From contig JAGBHE010000093.1 in assembly GCA_017935675.1 (NCBI GenBank), positions 1-64,000 of the forward strand: DNA of 64,000 bases. Reading direction: 5' to 3'. The notes under the pieces are model-generated. The model ran no database searches. It was not told where the DNA came from and saw only the letters and a program-made list of their open reading frames with translations. Each line of letters opens with the position of its first letter. The first letter of the stretch is position 1. The stretch comes from Clostridia bacterium. Its GTDB lineage: Bacteria; Bacillota; Clostridia; UBA1381. Made by a program: the position numbers and the translations under genes. This document shows, piece by piece, positions 41,268 through 51,311 of this stretch.

Positions 41268-42374
41268 ATGAATAACGAAATTACATATTCACAGGAGCTG
41301 CTCATTCCGAAGCTGCGCTCTATTTACGAGCAGCGCGGATATAAAAAATATAAAATGAGCAAGTTCGAGGAATACGACCTGTATCTTGAAAACAAAAGCT
41401 TTTTAAAAAGCGAAAACATAATCACCTTCAACGACTTAAACGGCAGACTTCTTGCCCTTAAGCCGGATGTCACGCTGTCAATCGTAAAAAACTCCGCCGC
41501 AACGCCTCAGAAGGTTTATTACACCGAAAACGTTTATCGTGTAAAATCCGGACAATATAAGGAAATTATGCAGGTGGGACTTGAATATATCGGGAAAATA
41601 GATATGTACACCCTGTGTGAGGTTATATCCCTTGCAGCTGACAGCCTTTCGGCAGTATGCGAAAACTACATTCTCGATATTTCGCATATGGGCTTTATCT
41701 CCGGATTTCTTGACGAGCTGAAGCTGCCTGCCTCCGCATGCGATGAGATGCTTGAGCTCATAAGCCGCAAGGATGCTCATGAAATCAAAGGGCTTTGCGA
41801 AAAATACGGCGTTGACCGGGAACTTACCGAAAAAACAGTCTCCATGGCAACCCTTTACGGCAGCATGGATAAAATGCTTCCCGCCTGCGAGGCATTATCG
41901 GTAAACCAAAAAACAAAGGACGCAGCCGCAGAGCTTCGTGCGCTTTATACGGCTCTTGCAGCAATCGGCTGTGAGAAAAACATAAACCTTGATTTTTCAA
42001 TAACAAGCGATTTGAGCTATTATAACGGAATTATATTTCAGGGCTTTATAAACGGAGTATCCGGCAGTGTGCTGTCAGGCGGCAGATACGGAAATCTTCT
42101 TTCCAAAATGGGAAAACACACAGATGCAATCGGTTTCGCCGTATACCTTGACATGCTGGAATACCTGGAAAGCGGCGACGGCGATTATGATGTTGACGTT
42201 ATGCTGCTTTACGGTGAGTCCTCAGACACAGTGGCGCTTACAAAAGCCGTGAAAATGCTCAACGGAAACGGAAACACCGTTCTTGCTTCAACGGAAATAC
42301 CGCAGAGGCTTCGATACAAGCAGCTTTTGCAGTTTAACGAAAGGGGGCTTGAAATAATTGAAGGAAATGATTAA
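41268..42374 (+). CDS. hisZ: ATP phosphoribosyltransferase regulatory subunit HisZ
   Basis: A 368-aa class II aminoacyl-tRNA-synthetase-like protein that lacks tRNA charging and activates the short HisG. Motif 2-like LLALKPDVTLSIVKNSA and KVYYTENVYRVKSGQYKEIMQVGLEYIG are present; the HisRS anticodon-binding domain is absent, and the C-terminal part with LSYYNGIIFQGF and GSVLSGGRYGNLL follows the HisZ pattern. First gene of a ten-gene operon. ATG start after GGAAAGGA; its end overlaps hisG. Confidence 0.95.
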   Translation: MNNEITYSQELLIPKLRSIYEQRGYKKYKMSKFEEYDLYLENKSFLKSENIITFNDLNGRLLALKPDVTLSIVKNSAATPQKVYYTENVYRVKSGQYKEIMQVGLEYIGKIDMYTLCEVISLAADSLSAVCENYILDISHMGFISGFLDELKLPASACDEMLELISRKDAHEIKGLCEKYGVDRELTEKTVSMATLYGSMDKMLPACEALSVNQKTKDAAAELRALYTALAAIGCEKNINLDFSITSDLSYYNGIIFQGFINGVSGSVLSGGRYGNLLSKMGKHTDAIGFAVYLDMLEYLESGDGDYDVDVMLLYGESSDTVALTKAVKMLNGNGNTVLASTEIPQRLRYKQLLQFNERGLEIIEGND

Positions 42375-42984
42375 TATCGCTCTTCCCAAAGGCAGGCTGG
42401 GCGAAAAGGTTTATAATATTTTTGAAAGCCTCGGCTACGGCTGCCCGTCAATACATGAAAATTCAAGGAAGCTTATTTTTGAGGATGAAAAAAATCTTGT
42501 CAGATATTTCTGGGTAAAGCCTTCAGATGTTGCTATTTATGTCGAAAAAGGCGCGGCTGACGTGGGCGTTGTGGGAAAGGACATTCTTCTTGAATACGAG
42601 CCGGACATATATGAGCTTCTTGACCTCGGAATCGGAAAATGCAGGATGTGCGTTGCCGGTGAAAAGGGCGCGCGTCGGCATGAGGACAGAACAATACGCG
42701 TAGCAACAAAATTTCCGCATATTGCCCTCAGCTACTACCAGAGCCGCGGACTTGATATCGAAATTATCAAGCTCAACGGCTCAATTGAGCTTGCTCCGCT
42801 CCTTCGCATGTCGGATGTTATAGTTGATATTGTCGAAACGGGAACAACCCTTAAAGAAAACAACCTTGAGGTCATAGATGAGATAGTAAACATAAGCGCA
42901 AGGTTTATTTCAAACAAGTCAAGCTTTAAGTTTAAAACCGCCCAGATAAATGAAATGAAAAACCGCCTCTTGGGGGCGGTCTGA
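42358..42984 (+). CDS. hisG: ATP phosphoribosyltransferase HisG, short form
   Basis: Catalyses the first committed step of histidine synthesis (ATP + PRPP to phosphoribosyl-ATP). At 208 aa it is the short form, which needs HisZ. Motifs: ALPKGRLGEKVYNIF at the start, VKPSDVAIYVEKGAADVGVVGKD near residue 55, and the PRPP loop DIVETGTTLKENNL near 160. The start is TTG 42358 (10 nt after GGGGG) or ATG 42367 (MINIALPKG); both lie inside the end of hisZ. Confidence 0.95.
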   Translation: MKEMINIALPKGRLGEKVYNIFESLGYGCPSIHENSRKLIFEDEKNLVRYFWVKPSDVAIYVEKGAADVGVVGKDILLEYEPDIYELLDLGIGKCRMCVAGEKGARRHEDRTIRVATKFPHIALSYYQSRGLDIEIIKLNGSIELAPLLRMSDVIVDIVETGTTLKENNLEVIDEIVNISARFISNKSSFKFKTAQINEMKNRLLGAV

Positions 42985-42998
42985 AAGGATTGATATAA

Positions 42999-44288
42999 AT
43001 GATAAAAATATTTAACGGTCTGTCACGTCCGGTAGATGAAATAATGGGGCGCACCAAGGAGGAAACAAACAGCGTTTCCGATATTGTTGCCGATATAATA
43101 AAAAATGTAAGAGAAAACGGTGACAGGGCTGTTCTTGACTACACAGAACGTTTTGACGGTACCCGTCCGTCGGCAATCGAAGTAACCAAGGAGGAAATCA
43201 ATGCGGCATTTTGCCGCACGGGCAGCGATTTTTTAGCGGTTATTGAGGAAGCAGCGGCACATATACGTGAATACCACGAAAAGCAGCTCAGGCAGAATTA
43301 TATTATTACACCGCGCAAAGGAGCCGTACTCGGTCAGAAAATTACTCCCATCGAAAAGGTCGGTCTTTACGTACCGGGCGGAACAGCACGCTATCCGTCC
43401 TCTGTTCTCATGAACGCCGTTCCGGCAAAAATTGCCGGAGTTTCGGAGGTTTACATGGTAACTCCTCCGGACAGTGATGATACCATCCCGGACATTCTCC
43501 TTGCAGCCGCAAAAATCGCGGGTGTTGACAGGGTATTCAAAGCGGGAGGCGCTCAGGCCGTTGCAGCTCTCGCCTACGGAACAGAATCAATTCCGGCTGT
43601 TCATAAAATTGTCGGCCCGGGAAACATTTTTGTTGCTGAAGCGAAAAGACAGGTCTTCGGCAAGGTAAGCATTGACATGATTGCAGGTCCAAGCGAAATT
43701 CTCGTTATTGCTGACAAAACCTGCAAGCCGTCAAATGTCGCGGCAGATCTCCTTTCACAGGCGGAGCATGACAAGCTTGCCTCAGCAGTTCTCGTAACAG
43801 ACAGCAGTGAGCTTGCACAGGCGGTTGCGGAAGAGATAGAAATACAGATACCCCTTTTGGAACGCGCCGATATAGCAAGGGCATCGATTGACAATAACGG
43901 AAAAATATTTATTACCGACTCCCTTGAAGACTCAATAAGCGTTGCAAACGAAATTGCTCCGGAGCATCTTGAGCTTTGTGTTGAAAATCCCTTTGACTAT
44001 CTTTCGCAGATAAAAAATGCCGGCTCAATCTTCCTCGGAAAATACAGTCCGGAAGCGCTCGGAGATTATTTTGCAGGGCCGAATCATACACTGCCTACCG
44101 GCGGAACCGCAAAGTTTTCAAGCCCCCTCTCCGTTGATGACTTTATTAAAAAATCATCATTTATATATTACACCGGGGACGCGCTTAAATGCGAATATAA
44201 AAAGGTTGCGGAATTTGCAAAAAGAGAAGGACTTACCGCACATGCAAAATCCGCCGTTATAAGATTTGAAGAAGGAACAGACAAATGA
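42999..44288 (+). CDS. hisD: Histidinol dehydrogenase
   Basis: A 429-aa zinc enzyme that oxidises L-histidinol to histidine in two NAD-dependent steps. It shows the signatures GLYVPGGTARYPSSVLMNA, KAGGAQAVAALAYGTE, KIVGPGNIFVAEAKR, DMIAGPSEILVIAD, ADLLSQAEHD (zinc-binding Gln/His), and EHLEL plus GPNHTLPTGGTAKFSSPLSV. ATG start 14 nt after hisG ends. Overlaps hisC by 4 nt. Confidence 0.97.
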   Translation: MIKIFNGLSRPVDEIMGRTKEETNSVSDIVADIIKNVRENGDRAVLDYTERFDGTRPSAIEVTKEEINAAFCRTGSDFLAVIEEAAAHIREYHEKQLRQNYIITPRKGAVLGQKITPIEKVGLYVPGGTARYPSSVLMNAVPAKIAGVSEVYMVTPPDSDDTIPDILLAAAKIAGVDRVFKAGGAQAVAALAYGTESIPAVHKIVGPGNIFVAEAKRQVFGKVSIDMIAGPSEILVIADKTCKPSNVAADLLSQAEHDKLASAVLVTDSSELAQAVAEEIEIQIPLLERADIARASIDNNGKIFITDSLEDSISVANEIAPEHLELCVENPFDYLSQIKNAGSIFLGKYSPEALGDYFAGPNHTLPTGGTAKFSSPLSVDDFIKKSSFIYYTGDALKCEYKKVAEFAKREGLTAHAKSAVIRFEEGTDK

Positions 44289-45346
44289 GCAGATATCTTA
44301 GCAAAAGGCTGGAAGACCTTGAGGAATACGTTCCGGGTGAACAGCCCCGTGACAAAAAATATATAAAATTGAATACAAATGAAAGCCCCTTTCCTCCCTC
44401 ACCCGCGGTATACGAGGTACTCAGCCGAAGCGCCGCAGACAACCTGCGGCTTTACAGTGACCCTTGCTGCACTTCCCTTACGGAAACTCTGTGCGGTGTC
44501 TACGGACTTAAGCCTGAAAATGTGGTATTCGGTAACGGCTCAGATGAAATTCTGTCCTTTGCCTTCACAGCTTTCTGCGATTCGGACACACCTGCTGTTT
44601 TCGCTGATATTACATATGGCTTTTACAAGGTTTTTGCCGCGCTTAACTGCATACCTTTCAGACAAATTCCGCTGAAAAGCGATTTTTCCATATGCCCTGA
44701 GGATTATATAAACGCGGGAGGAACAATATTTATAGCAAATCCCAACGCTCCGACGGGTCTTATTCTCACAGAGTCGGAAATACGACGAATACTCGAAGGA
44801 AACCCCGATAATGTTGTTGTTATAGATGAGGCTTACATCGATTTCGGAGGACAAAGCATGCTGCCGCTGATCGGCGAATACAAAAACCTGCTGATTGTGC
44901 AAACCTTTTCAAAATCACGCTCTCTTGCCGGAGCAAGGCTCGGATTTGCTGCAGGATGTCCGGAGCTTATCGCGGATCTTCAGAAAATACGCAATTCAAA
45001 CAATCCGTACAACATAAACAGGCTTACTCAAGCTTTGGGAGAAGCGGTTTTAAAGGACAATGAGTATTTTATAAAATGTACCTCGGAAATTATAAAAAAC
45101 AGAACCTATATGACAGACGGTCTTAAAAGTCTCGGTTTTTCCGTTATTCCCTCCTCCGCCAATTTCGTATTTGCAAAACACGAAGCATATGACGGAGGAA
45201 TGCTCTACCGCGCACTTAAAAATAAGGGCGTTCTTGTTCGCCATTTTGATGCGCCGCGTATTTCGCAGTACAACAGAATTACTGTAGGCTCAAAGGCTGA
45301 AGCTGATGCGCTGCTCAAAGCAGCAGATGAAATATTAAGGATGTGA
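44285..45346 (+). CDS. hisC: Histidinol-phosphate aminotransferase
   Basis: A 353-aa PLP-dependent class I/II aminotransferase that converts imidazole-acetol phosphate and glutamate to histidinol phosphate. KLNTNESPFPPSP at the start, FGNGSDEILSFAF, FIANPNAPTGL, VVIDEAYIDF, and the PLP-lysine motif TFSKSRSLAGARLGF near residue 215. The ATGA overlap with hisD indicates coupled translation. Confidence 0.96.
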   Translation: MSRYLSKRLEDLEEYVPGEQPRDKKYIKLNTNESPFPPSPAVYEVLSRSAADNLRLYSDPCCTSLTETLCGVYGLKPENVVFGNGSDEILSFAFTAFCDSDTPAVFADITYGFYKVFAALNCIPFRQIPLKSDFSICPEDYINAGGTIFIANPNAPTGLILTESEIRRILEGNPDNVVVIDEAYIDFGGQSMLPLIGEYKNLLIVQTFSKSRSLAGARLGFAAGCPELIADLQKIRNSNNPYNINRLTQALGEAVLKDNEYFIKCTSEIIKNRTYMTDGLKSLGFSVIPSSANFVFAKHEAYDGGMLYRALKNKGVLVRHFDAPRISQYNRITVGSKAEADALLKAADEILRM

Positions 45347-45351
45347 TTATT

Positions 45352-45942
45352 ATGAGAAAAACTGCTATGCAAAGAAAAACGGCGGAAACAGACATATCCG
45401 CAAAGCTGTGTATCGACGGCAGCGGCAAATACAGCATTGATACAGGCTGTGGTTTTCTTGACCATATGCTTGAGCTTTTCACACGCCACGGAAGCTTTGA
45501 TTTAGAGCTTTCCTGCAAGGGAGATACACACGTAGATTATCACCACACCGCAGAGGATATAGGCATTGTTCTCGGCTCATGCTTTCTTGATGCTCTCGGC
45601 GACATGAAAGGGATTACAAGGTACGGATATATGCTTCTGCCGATGGACGAAGCCCTTATTTTGACTTCCGTTGATATTTCTGGAAGAGCCCACCTTGAAT
45701 ACGGTCTTGAAATTCCGACTCAGAAGATCGGTGATTTTGACACGGAGCTTGTAAGGGAATTCTTCGAGGCATTTGTGCGAACCTCAAAGCTTACACTGCA
45801 CTTAAGACAGGTTTCGGGCTTTAATTCGCACCATATAACGGAATGTGCTTTCAAGTCCTTTGCCCGCGCACTTGCCGCCGCAGCTGCTGTGGACGAAAAG
45901 CACAAAAATGAAATTCCCTCAACTAAGGGTACTTTGCTTTAA
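45352..45942 (+). CDS. hisB: Imidazoleglycerol-phosphate dehydratase
   Basis: A 196-aa manganese enzyme that dehydrates IGP to imidazole-acetol phosphate. Metal-binding His clusters are clear: GFLDHMLELFTRHG, DTHVDYHHTAEDIGI, SGRAHLEY and GFNSHHITECAFKSFARAL. It is monofunctional, with no phosphatase domain; the phosphatase is the separate hisK gene. ATG 45352 is chosen because GGATGTGAT lies just upstream; a GTG at 45343 would overlap that site. Confidence 0.96.
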   Translation: MRKTAMQRKTAETDISAKLCIDGSGKYSIDTGCGFLDHMLELFTRHGSFDLELSCKGDTHVDYHHTAEDIGIVLGSCFLDALGDMKGITRYGYMLLPMDEALILTSVDISGRAHLEYGLEIPTQKIGDFDTELVREFFEAFVRTSKLTLHLRQVSGFNSHHITECAFKSFARALAAAAAVDEKHKNEIPSTKGTLL

Positions 45943-45962
45943 AAACGGAAGGAGTTTAATCT

Positions 45963-46574
45963 ATGATTGCAATTGTTGATTACGGCGTGGGAAACATCTT
46001 CTCCCTGTCCTCCTCCTTTAAAAGCATAGGTGCGGACGCCGCTTTAACAGGCGACAAAAAGGAAATCGAGAAAGCCGACAAAATAATTCTTCCCGGCGTC
46101 GGAGCCTTTGCCGACGCTGCGGACAAGCTTAAAAGGAGCGGTCTGTTCTCATTTTTACAGGAGCAATGCGCAGGCGGCAAGCCAATGCTCGGAATATGTC
46201 TCGGAATGCAGCTTCTTTTCGAGAAAAGCTATGAATACGGAGAAAGCGAAGGCTTGGGACTTATAAAAGGAAGCGTAAAGCCTATCAGCGAATACATTGA
46301 GCCGGGGCTGAAAATACCGCATATCGGCTGGAACAGCCTTCAGTTTCCGTCAGAAAAAAATGAGCTTTTCAAATATATTAACGAAGGGGATTTTGTTTAC
46401 TTCGTTCACTCCTATCACGGTGCCGACTGCGACGATTCCCTGATCGCATCAACACAATACGGCGGAACGCTTACTGCAGCCGTTGCCGACAAAAACGTGT
46501 ACGGAACACAGTTTCATCCGGAAAAAAGCGGAGAAACCGGGCTTTCAATTCTGAAAGCCTTCTGCGAGCTTTAA
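45963..46574 (+). CDS. hisH: Imidazole glycerol phosphate synthase subunit HisH
   Basis: A 203-aa class I glutaminase that supplies ammonia to HisF. Nucleophile Cys in MLGICLGMQLLF (about residue 79), catalytic His/Glu in GTQFHPEKSG near the C-terminus, and the VDYGVGNIFSL start. ATG after GGAAGGAG. Confidence 0.96.
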   Translation: MIAIVDYGVGNIFSLSSSFKSIGADAALTGDKKEIEKADKIILPGVGAFADAADKLKRSGLFSFLQEQCAGGKPMLGICLGMQLLFEKSYEYGESEGLGLIKGSVKPISEYIEPGLKIPHIGWNSLQFPSEKNELFKYINEGDFVYFVHSYHGADCDDSLIASTQYGGTLTAAVADKNVYGTQFHPEKSGETGLSILKAFCEL

Positions 46575-46591
46575 ACAGGAGGATATACATT

Positions 46592-47320
46592 ATGAACATT
46601 TTTCCCGCAATTGATATAAAAGACAAAAAAGTAGTAAGACTCCTTAAGGGCGACTACGGCAAAATAACAGTGTACGGTGACAATCCCCTTGAAACCGCTC
46701 TGTCCTTTAAAGAGCATGGCGCGGAATATCTGCATACGGTTGACCTTGACGGAGCAAAAAACGGAGTAAGCGAAAACTCCGATATTATCTGTGAGCTTAT
46801 AGCCTCCTCAGGCCTTAAGGTACAGACCGGAGGCGGAATAAGAAACGAAGCAACAGTTGAAAAGTATATGTCCGCCGGAGTATTTCGGGTTATTCTCGGA
46901 ACCGCATCGGTAAAAGACCCTGCGTTTCTTAAAGAAATGGTGAAGGAATACGGAAGCAAAATAGCTGTCGGCGTCGATATCGACGATGGGTATGTTGCTA
47001 TAAACGGATGGACGGAAAAATCAGATTTAAGCTGCTTTGAATTTTGCGAGGAGCTTTGCAAAATAGGGGTAAGCACCATAATATGCACGGATATTTCAAA
47101 GGACGGTGCAATGGCAGGCACAAACCGCGGTCTGTACAGGGAGCTTTCAAAAAGATTTCCGATCGACATAATCGCCTCCGGCGGCGTTTCGGATATGGAG
47201 GATGTTACAGCACTTGCTTCTGAAGGAATATACGGAGCAATTATAGGACGTGCTCTTTACAATGGCGCCATAAACCTTTCGGAAGCTATCAAAGCAGCAA
47301 AGGAGGCAGACGCCAAGTGA
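46592..47320 (+). CDS. hisA: ProFAR isomerase HisA
   Basis: A 242-aa TIM barrel that isomerises ProFAR to PRFAR. FPAIDIKDKKVVRL with the catalytic Asp near residue 8, QTGGGIRNEATVEKY, LGTASVKDP, CTDISKDGAMAGTNRGLY and IASGGVSDMEDV are all typical. Overlaps hisF by 4 nt (GTGA). Confidence 0.96.
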   Translation: MNIFPAIDIKDKKVVRLLKGDYGKITVYGDNPLETALSFKEHGAEYLHTVDLDGAKNGVSENSDIICELIASSGLKVQTGGGIRNEATVEKYMSAGVFRVILGTASVKDPAFLKEMVKEYGSKIAVGVDIDDGYVAINGWTEKSDLSCFEFCEELCKIGVSTIICTDISKDGAMAGTNRGLYRELSKRFPIDIIASGGVSDMEDVTALASEGIYGAIIGRALYNGAINLSEAIKAAKEADAK

Positions 47321-48105
47321 TTACAAAAAGAATTATTCCCTGTCTTGACGTAAAAGACGGGCGGGTTGTCAAGGGTGTTAATTTTCTTGGTCTGTCAGAT
47401 GTTTCGTCACCTGTGAGCCTTGCGGATTTCTACAGCAAAAACGGTGCGGATGAGCTTGTATTTTATGACATCACAGCCTCCTCAGACGGAAGAAAGCTTT
47501 TTACCGATATACTGCGTCAGGTGGCTTCAACAATATTTATACCTCTGACTGTGGGCGGAGGAATTAATACAATCGATGATTTTGACAGAGTTCTGAAATG
47601 CGGAGCGGACAAGGTAAGCGTAAATTCCGGTGCAATTAAAAATCCGAAGCTTGTAAGCGAAGCTGCTAAAAAATACGGTGACCAGTGCGTTGTTCTGTCT
47701 GCCGACATCAAGCGCGTGGACGGGAAATATACCGTTTTTGCCAAGGGCGGACGGGAGAATACGGGCATGGAGGCAATAGAATGGATTAAGCGCTGCACGG
47801 AAAACGGTGCCGGAGAAATTGTTGTAAACAGCATAGATACGGACGGGGTTAAGAACGGATTTGATATTCCGATGCTCAAAGCCGTATGCGACGCGGTTTC
47901 AGTTCCGGTAATCGCCTCAGGCGGTGCAGGCTGCTCTCAGGATTTCACCGACCTATTCAAGGCGGTGCAGGGAGTTGACGCAGGACTTGCCGCTTCAATT
48001 TTCCATTTCGGCGAGGTTTCCATACCGGAGCTGAAAAAAAAGCTGCTGAAGGACGGAATTAATGTACGAATAAGAAAGGATTATAGCTATGATTTCCATA
48101 AATGA
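47317..48105 (+). CDS. hisF: Imidazole glycerol phosphate synthase subunit HisF
   Basis: A 262-aa cyclase barrel that forms IGP and AICAR from PRFAR and ammonia. Catalytic Asp in [18 protein letters not shown] (about residue 11) and a second Asp in [13 protein letters not shown] (about 131); [13 protein letters not shown] and [10 protein letters not shown] are conserved. It is slightly longer than average at the C-terminus. GTG start, overlapping hisA. The 3' end overlaps the hisIE start by 17 nt. Confidence 0.96.
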   Translation: MITKRIIPCLDVKDGRVVKGVNFLGLSDVSSPVSLADFYSKNGADELVFYDITASSDGRKLFTDILRQVASTIFIPLTVGGGINTIDDFDRVLKCGADKVSVNSGAIKNPKLVSEAAKKYGDQCVVLSADIKRVDGKYTVFAKGGRENTGMEAIEWIKRCTENGAGEIVVNSIDTDGVKNGFDIPMLKAVCDAVSVPVIASGGAGCSQDFTDLFKAVQGVDAGLAASIFHFGEVSIPELKKKLLKDGINVRIRKDYSYDFHK

Positions 48106-48739
48106 ATTAAAATTTGACGAAAAGGGACTTATTCCCGCAATCGTTGTTGATGCGGAGACAAAAAAGGTTCTCACTCTTGCATATATGAACGAGGAAAGCC
48201 TCAGAATAAGCATTGAGGAAAAAAAGACCTGCTTTTTCTCACGTTCACGGCAGTGTCTGTGGCGAAAAGGTGAAACCTCCGGAAATTATCAGCATATTGT
48301 AAGCATAACGGCAGACTGTGACAGAGACGCCCTTACAATTGAGGTTATAAAGGACGGTCCTGCATGCCATACAGGAACAGATTCCTGCTTTACTGCCGGA
48401 GTGTTTGAAAACAATGAGCTCAGCCCATTTTCGGCAGAGGGACTTTATGAGCTGATACGCGGACGAAAGACAGAAAAAAAGGAAGGCTCGTATACAACAT
48501 ATCTTTTTGAAAAGGGCATTGACAAGATACTTAAAAAGGTTGGCGAGGAAAGCACTGAGGTTATCATAGCAGCGAAAGCAGCCGATAAAAAAGAAACCAT
48601 TTATGAAATCTCGGATCTTGCATATCATGTTATGGTGCTTATGGTAGAAGCCGGAATATCCCTTGACGATATTAAAAAGGAGCTTGCCTCACGCCATGTT
48701 ATCGACAAAAAGGTTAAGCAGGAGAAAATGACCCAATGA
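48089..48739 (+). CDS. hisIE: Bifunctional phosphoribosyl-AMP cyclohydrolase / phosphoribosyl-ATP pyrophosphatase
   Basis: A 216-aa fusion. The HisI cyclohydrolase domain is at about 1-110 ([60 protein letters not shown] with Zn/Mg ligands). The HisE pyrophosphatase domain is at about 118-210 ([29 protein letters not shown]). Steps 2 and 3 of the pathway. ATG start inside the end of hisF with AGAAAGGA upstream. Confidence 0.96.
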   Translation: MISINELKFDEKGLIPAIVVDAETKKVLTLAYMNEESLRISIEEKKTCFFSRSRQCLWRKGETSGNYQHIVSITADCDRDALTIEVIKDGPACHTGTDSCFTAGVFENNELSPFSAEGLYELIRGRKTEKKEGSYTTYLFEKGIDKILKKVGEESTEVIIAAKAADKKETIYEISDLAYHVMVLMVEAGISLDDIKKELASRHVIDKKVKQEKMTQ

Positions 48740-49545
48740 TACTGTCAAATCTTCATACACATACCGTTTACTGTGACGGAATAAATACTCCTGCCGAAAT
48801 GGCGGCAGAGGCGGCAAAGCTCGGCTTTAAATCTCTCGGCTTTTCCGGACATGCCTACACCCCATTTGACAACGGCTTTTGCATGTCAATTGAAAATACC
48901 GAAAAATACATTTCTGAAATTTCAGAGCTGAAAAAAGAATACGAAGGTCAGATGAGTATATTCACAGGTCTTGAATATGACCTGTATTCAGAATATGACA
49001 CCTCCTTATGCGATTATGTTATAGGCTCGGTTCATTATATAAAAAAAGACGGTGCCTATCTTCCCGCAGATGAATCGGCACAAAAAACGGAAGCTGTCAT
49101 AAACGAATATTTTGGCGGCAGCGGCATCGCATATGCGGCAGCGTATTTTAAAGAAGCCGCCCGGCTCAGAGACCTTGACTGTGATATCGTGGGACACTTT
49201 GATCTCGTATCAAAATTCTGCGAACAATCATCGCTTTTTGATACGGAATCCGAAAAATACAAAAGCGCGGCTCTTGACGCGCTTCATATAGCAGCGGAAA
49301 AAAAGAAAATATTTGAGCTTAACACCGGAGCAATGGCAAGAGGATTTCGCCGCGCTCCATACCCGGCGGATTTTCTCATTAAGGAAATACACGAGCTCGG
49401 CTGTGAAATTATTATAACATCAGACTGCCACGACAGCAGGAAGCTAACCTACGCATTTCCCGAAGCAGCTGCGCTCCTTAAGGCGTGCGGCTTTGACCAT
49501 GCTCTTGCGCTTACGGAAAAGGGCTTTGAAGAGTATGGGATATGA
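48736..49545 (+). CDS. hisK: Histidinol-phosphatase, PHP family (HisK/HisJ)
   Basis: A 269-aa PHP-domain phosphatase that completes the pathway missing from monofunctional hisB. Metal-binding motifs [10 protein letters not shown] near the N-terminus, [36 protein letters not shown] and TSDCHDS are in PHP order. ATGA overlap with hisIE, the last gene of the his run. Confidence 0.94.
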   Translation: MILSNLHTHTVYCDGINTPAEMAAEAAKLGFKSLGFSGHAYTPFDNGFCMSIENTEKYISEISELKKEYEGQMSIFTGLEYDLYSEYDTSLCDYVIGSVHYIKKDGAYLPADESAQKTEAVINEYFGGSGIAYAAAYFKEAARLRDLDCDIVGHFDLVSKFCEQSSLFDTESEKYKSAALDALHIAAEKKKIFELNTGAMARGFRRAPYPADFLIKEIHELGCEIIITSDCHDSRKLTYAFPEAAALLKACGFDHALALTEKGFEEYGI

Positions 49546-49581
49546 CTATTTAACTATCGGATTGGATGGAGAAAGTATTAA

Positions 49582-50772
49582 ATGATGAAATTCATAAAAC
49601 GGCTTATAGTTTTTTCAGCTGTACTGTTTGTTTTGGTTTACGCTGTTAATTCTGAAACAGATTTTTTTAAAAGCTTTGATACAAATTTCCCGGGGCTTGC
49701 CGAAAACGCTCCTGTTCTTTCATCTGCGGCTGCCGGAATATCAGATACCTTTTCAAAGCTGCCTTCGATTTCTCAGCTTATTGAGCATTTCACAAAAGAA
49801 GAAATGCCCATGACACCGGACACCTTTGCGGAAAACGCATATATTAAAGACAGTCCGCTGCTGAATTTTTTTGAAAACGAAAGTATAGGCATAATCGTAA
49901 ACGAGGGAAAATCCATAACGGTATTCGGGCTTTTGGGTGAAATTGCAAGATCCAATCTTGCCCTTCAATTAAATGATAAAGCGGGAAACACCGTTTATGA
50001 AACCACCTTTGCTGCCGATACGTCATTTCAGTTTACAAAAACCGTTGAAATTCCTCAGACTGACGCTGAAAAGCTCAGCGTTGAAATATACACCGGCGAA
50101 AAAAAATACGGAAATTATCAGGGTTTTGTAAACTCATATGTTTACCTCGTAAAAAACGACGGCTTATGGGAGCTTTATAAATCACCCGTATCGGAGCAGA
50201 ACGATGCGGCATATTCTCAAAAACGTTCTGTAACCAAAGCTCTTAAGGCAACAGATTCAATACAGTCCGAAAACAAAAGCATTAAATCTGTGGCACAGCA
50301 GCTCACCGCAGACTGTCAGACCGAATATGACAAAACAAAGGCAATACATGACTGGATATGCACATATCTTCACTATGACAACGACAGCTTATCAAAAAGC
50401 AATATTGCTCCCTATTCGGCAACAGAGGTTCTGAAATCACGAAAAGCCGTATGTCTCGGCTTTGCAAATCTTTATGCCGCACTGTGCAGAAGTATCGGAA
50501 TTCCATGCTCCGTTGTAACCGGATACGCTCTCGGAATTTCTTCCGGCAGCTCGGAATGGACGGAAAAAATAGTTTCCGGAAACGAAGAAAACCATGCATG
50601 GAATGAGGTATATGTTGACGGAAGATGGATAATAGTAGATTCCACATGGGATACGTTTAACAGCTATGAAAACGGAGAAATGAAAAAAGGCGGTCACATA
50701 TCCCATCTTTATTTCGATGCAAACATAGATTTTTTCAGTGCAAATCATAAAATAATGCATTATGATGAATAA
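49582..50772 (+). CDS. Transglutaminase-like domain surface protein
   Basis: A 396-aa protein with an N-terminal membrane anchor or signal (about residues 5-24) and a C-terminal transglutaminase-like/cysteine-protease fold. The catalytic triad candidates are Cys in SRKAVCLGFANLYAALCRS, His in NHAWNEVYVDGRW and Asp in IIVDSTWD. Such proteins in Clostridia are usually extracellular, possibly proteases or cross-linkers; the substrate is unknown. It follows the his operon by 36 nt without a visible terminator, so may be read through from it. Confidence 0.88.
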   Translation: MMKFIKRLIVFSAVLFVLVYAVNSETDFFKSFDTNFPGLAENAPVLSSAAAGISDTFSKLPSISQLIEHFTKEEMPMTPDTFAENAYIKDSPLLNFFENESIGIIVNEGKSITVFGLLGEIARSNLALQLNDKAGNTVYETTFAADTSFQFTKTVEIPQTDAEKLSVEIYTGEKKYGNYQGFVNSYVYLVKNDGLWELYKSPVSEQNDAAYSQKRSVTKALKATDSIQSENKSIKSVAQQLTADCQTEYDKTKAIHDWICTYLHYDNDSLSKSNIAPYSATEVLKSRKAVCLGFANLYAALCRSIGIPCSVVTGYALGISSGSSEWTEKIVSGNEENHAWNEVYVDGRWIIVDSTWDTFNSYENGEMKKGGHISHLYFDANIDFFSANHKIMHYDE

Positions 50773-50810
50773 AAGCACGGGAGTTATCATGCCCCCGTGC
50801 TTTGTTTTTT
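50772..50810. terminator. Bidirectional terminator
   Basis: AAAGCACGGG (50772-50781) with CCCGTGCTTT (50794-50803), a 10-bp perfect stem, then a G and seven T. It ends the plus-strand his/transglutaminase transcripts and, on the other strand, is A-rich/T-rich enough to help end the polysaccharide operon. Confidence 0.9.
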
Positions 50811-51295
50811 TATTCAATTGGCTTTACGGAAACAATTTCACCAGTAGTAGCAACATCACGCGAGCATATTTTATGGCCGCGTCCGGCGCCTATTTCCGTT
50901 TTATCATTATCGTAATATGTTCCCTGACTGCATGTTCCGTTTACCCTTATCGTAACATATGCCGTAAATTTTTCGGGCGTTTCGGCAAATTTCTGCTCAC
51001 CCTTTGTAGTTATTGCTTCCTGCTTATACGGCTGCACTGTAACCGAAACAATTTCACCGGTCTCAACATTATTTTTGTCCGCGTAAACCTTACCTTTTTT
51101 CTCAAGAGCCTGGGCAGTCTGCTGCCTTATATTATCAACACGAACGACATACTCAAAATTCTGCATGTCCCTTACTTCCGCAGAACGCGCGCCGAGGAGC
51201 CTGTAGCCTATTCCGGCAATAGCGGCAATCAAAACAATGATGACCAACAAATCAATTATATTTATTTTTCCGAAAATCTTACCGTCTTTAATCAT
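50810..51295 (-). CDS. DUF4330 family protein (copy 1)
   Basis: A 161-aa bitopic membrane protein: MIKDGKIFGKINIIDLLVII with one N-terminal helix (about 12-31) and an extracytoplasmic beta-rich domain (DMQNFEYVVRVDNIRQQTAQAL ... ETGEIVSVTV). This fits the DUF4330 family, often found at the end of exopolysaccharide gene sets; its biochemical role is unknown. A paralogue lies directly upstream. Good GGAGG site before the ATG. Confidence 0.82.
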   Translation of the reverse strand: MIKDGKIFGKINIIDLLVIIVLIAAIAGIGYRLLGARSAEVRDMQNFEYVVRVDNIRQQTAQALEKKGKVYADKNNVETGEIVSVTVQPYKQEAITTKGEQKFAETPEKFTAYVTIRVNGTCSQGTYYDNDKTEIGAGRGHKICSRDVATTGEIVSVKPIE

Positions 51296-51311
51296 GCTTT
51301 ATATACCTCCA

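Noticed and set aside
42959-42980. 6-bp hairpin ACCGCC/GGCGGT at the hisG end
   Set aside because: No T-run and lies in coding sequence up to the stop codon; probably coincidental and not a terminator within the his operon.
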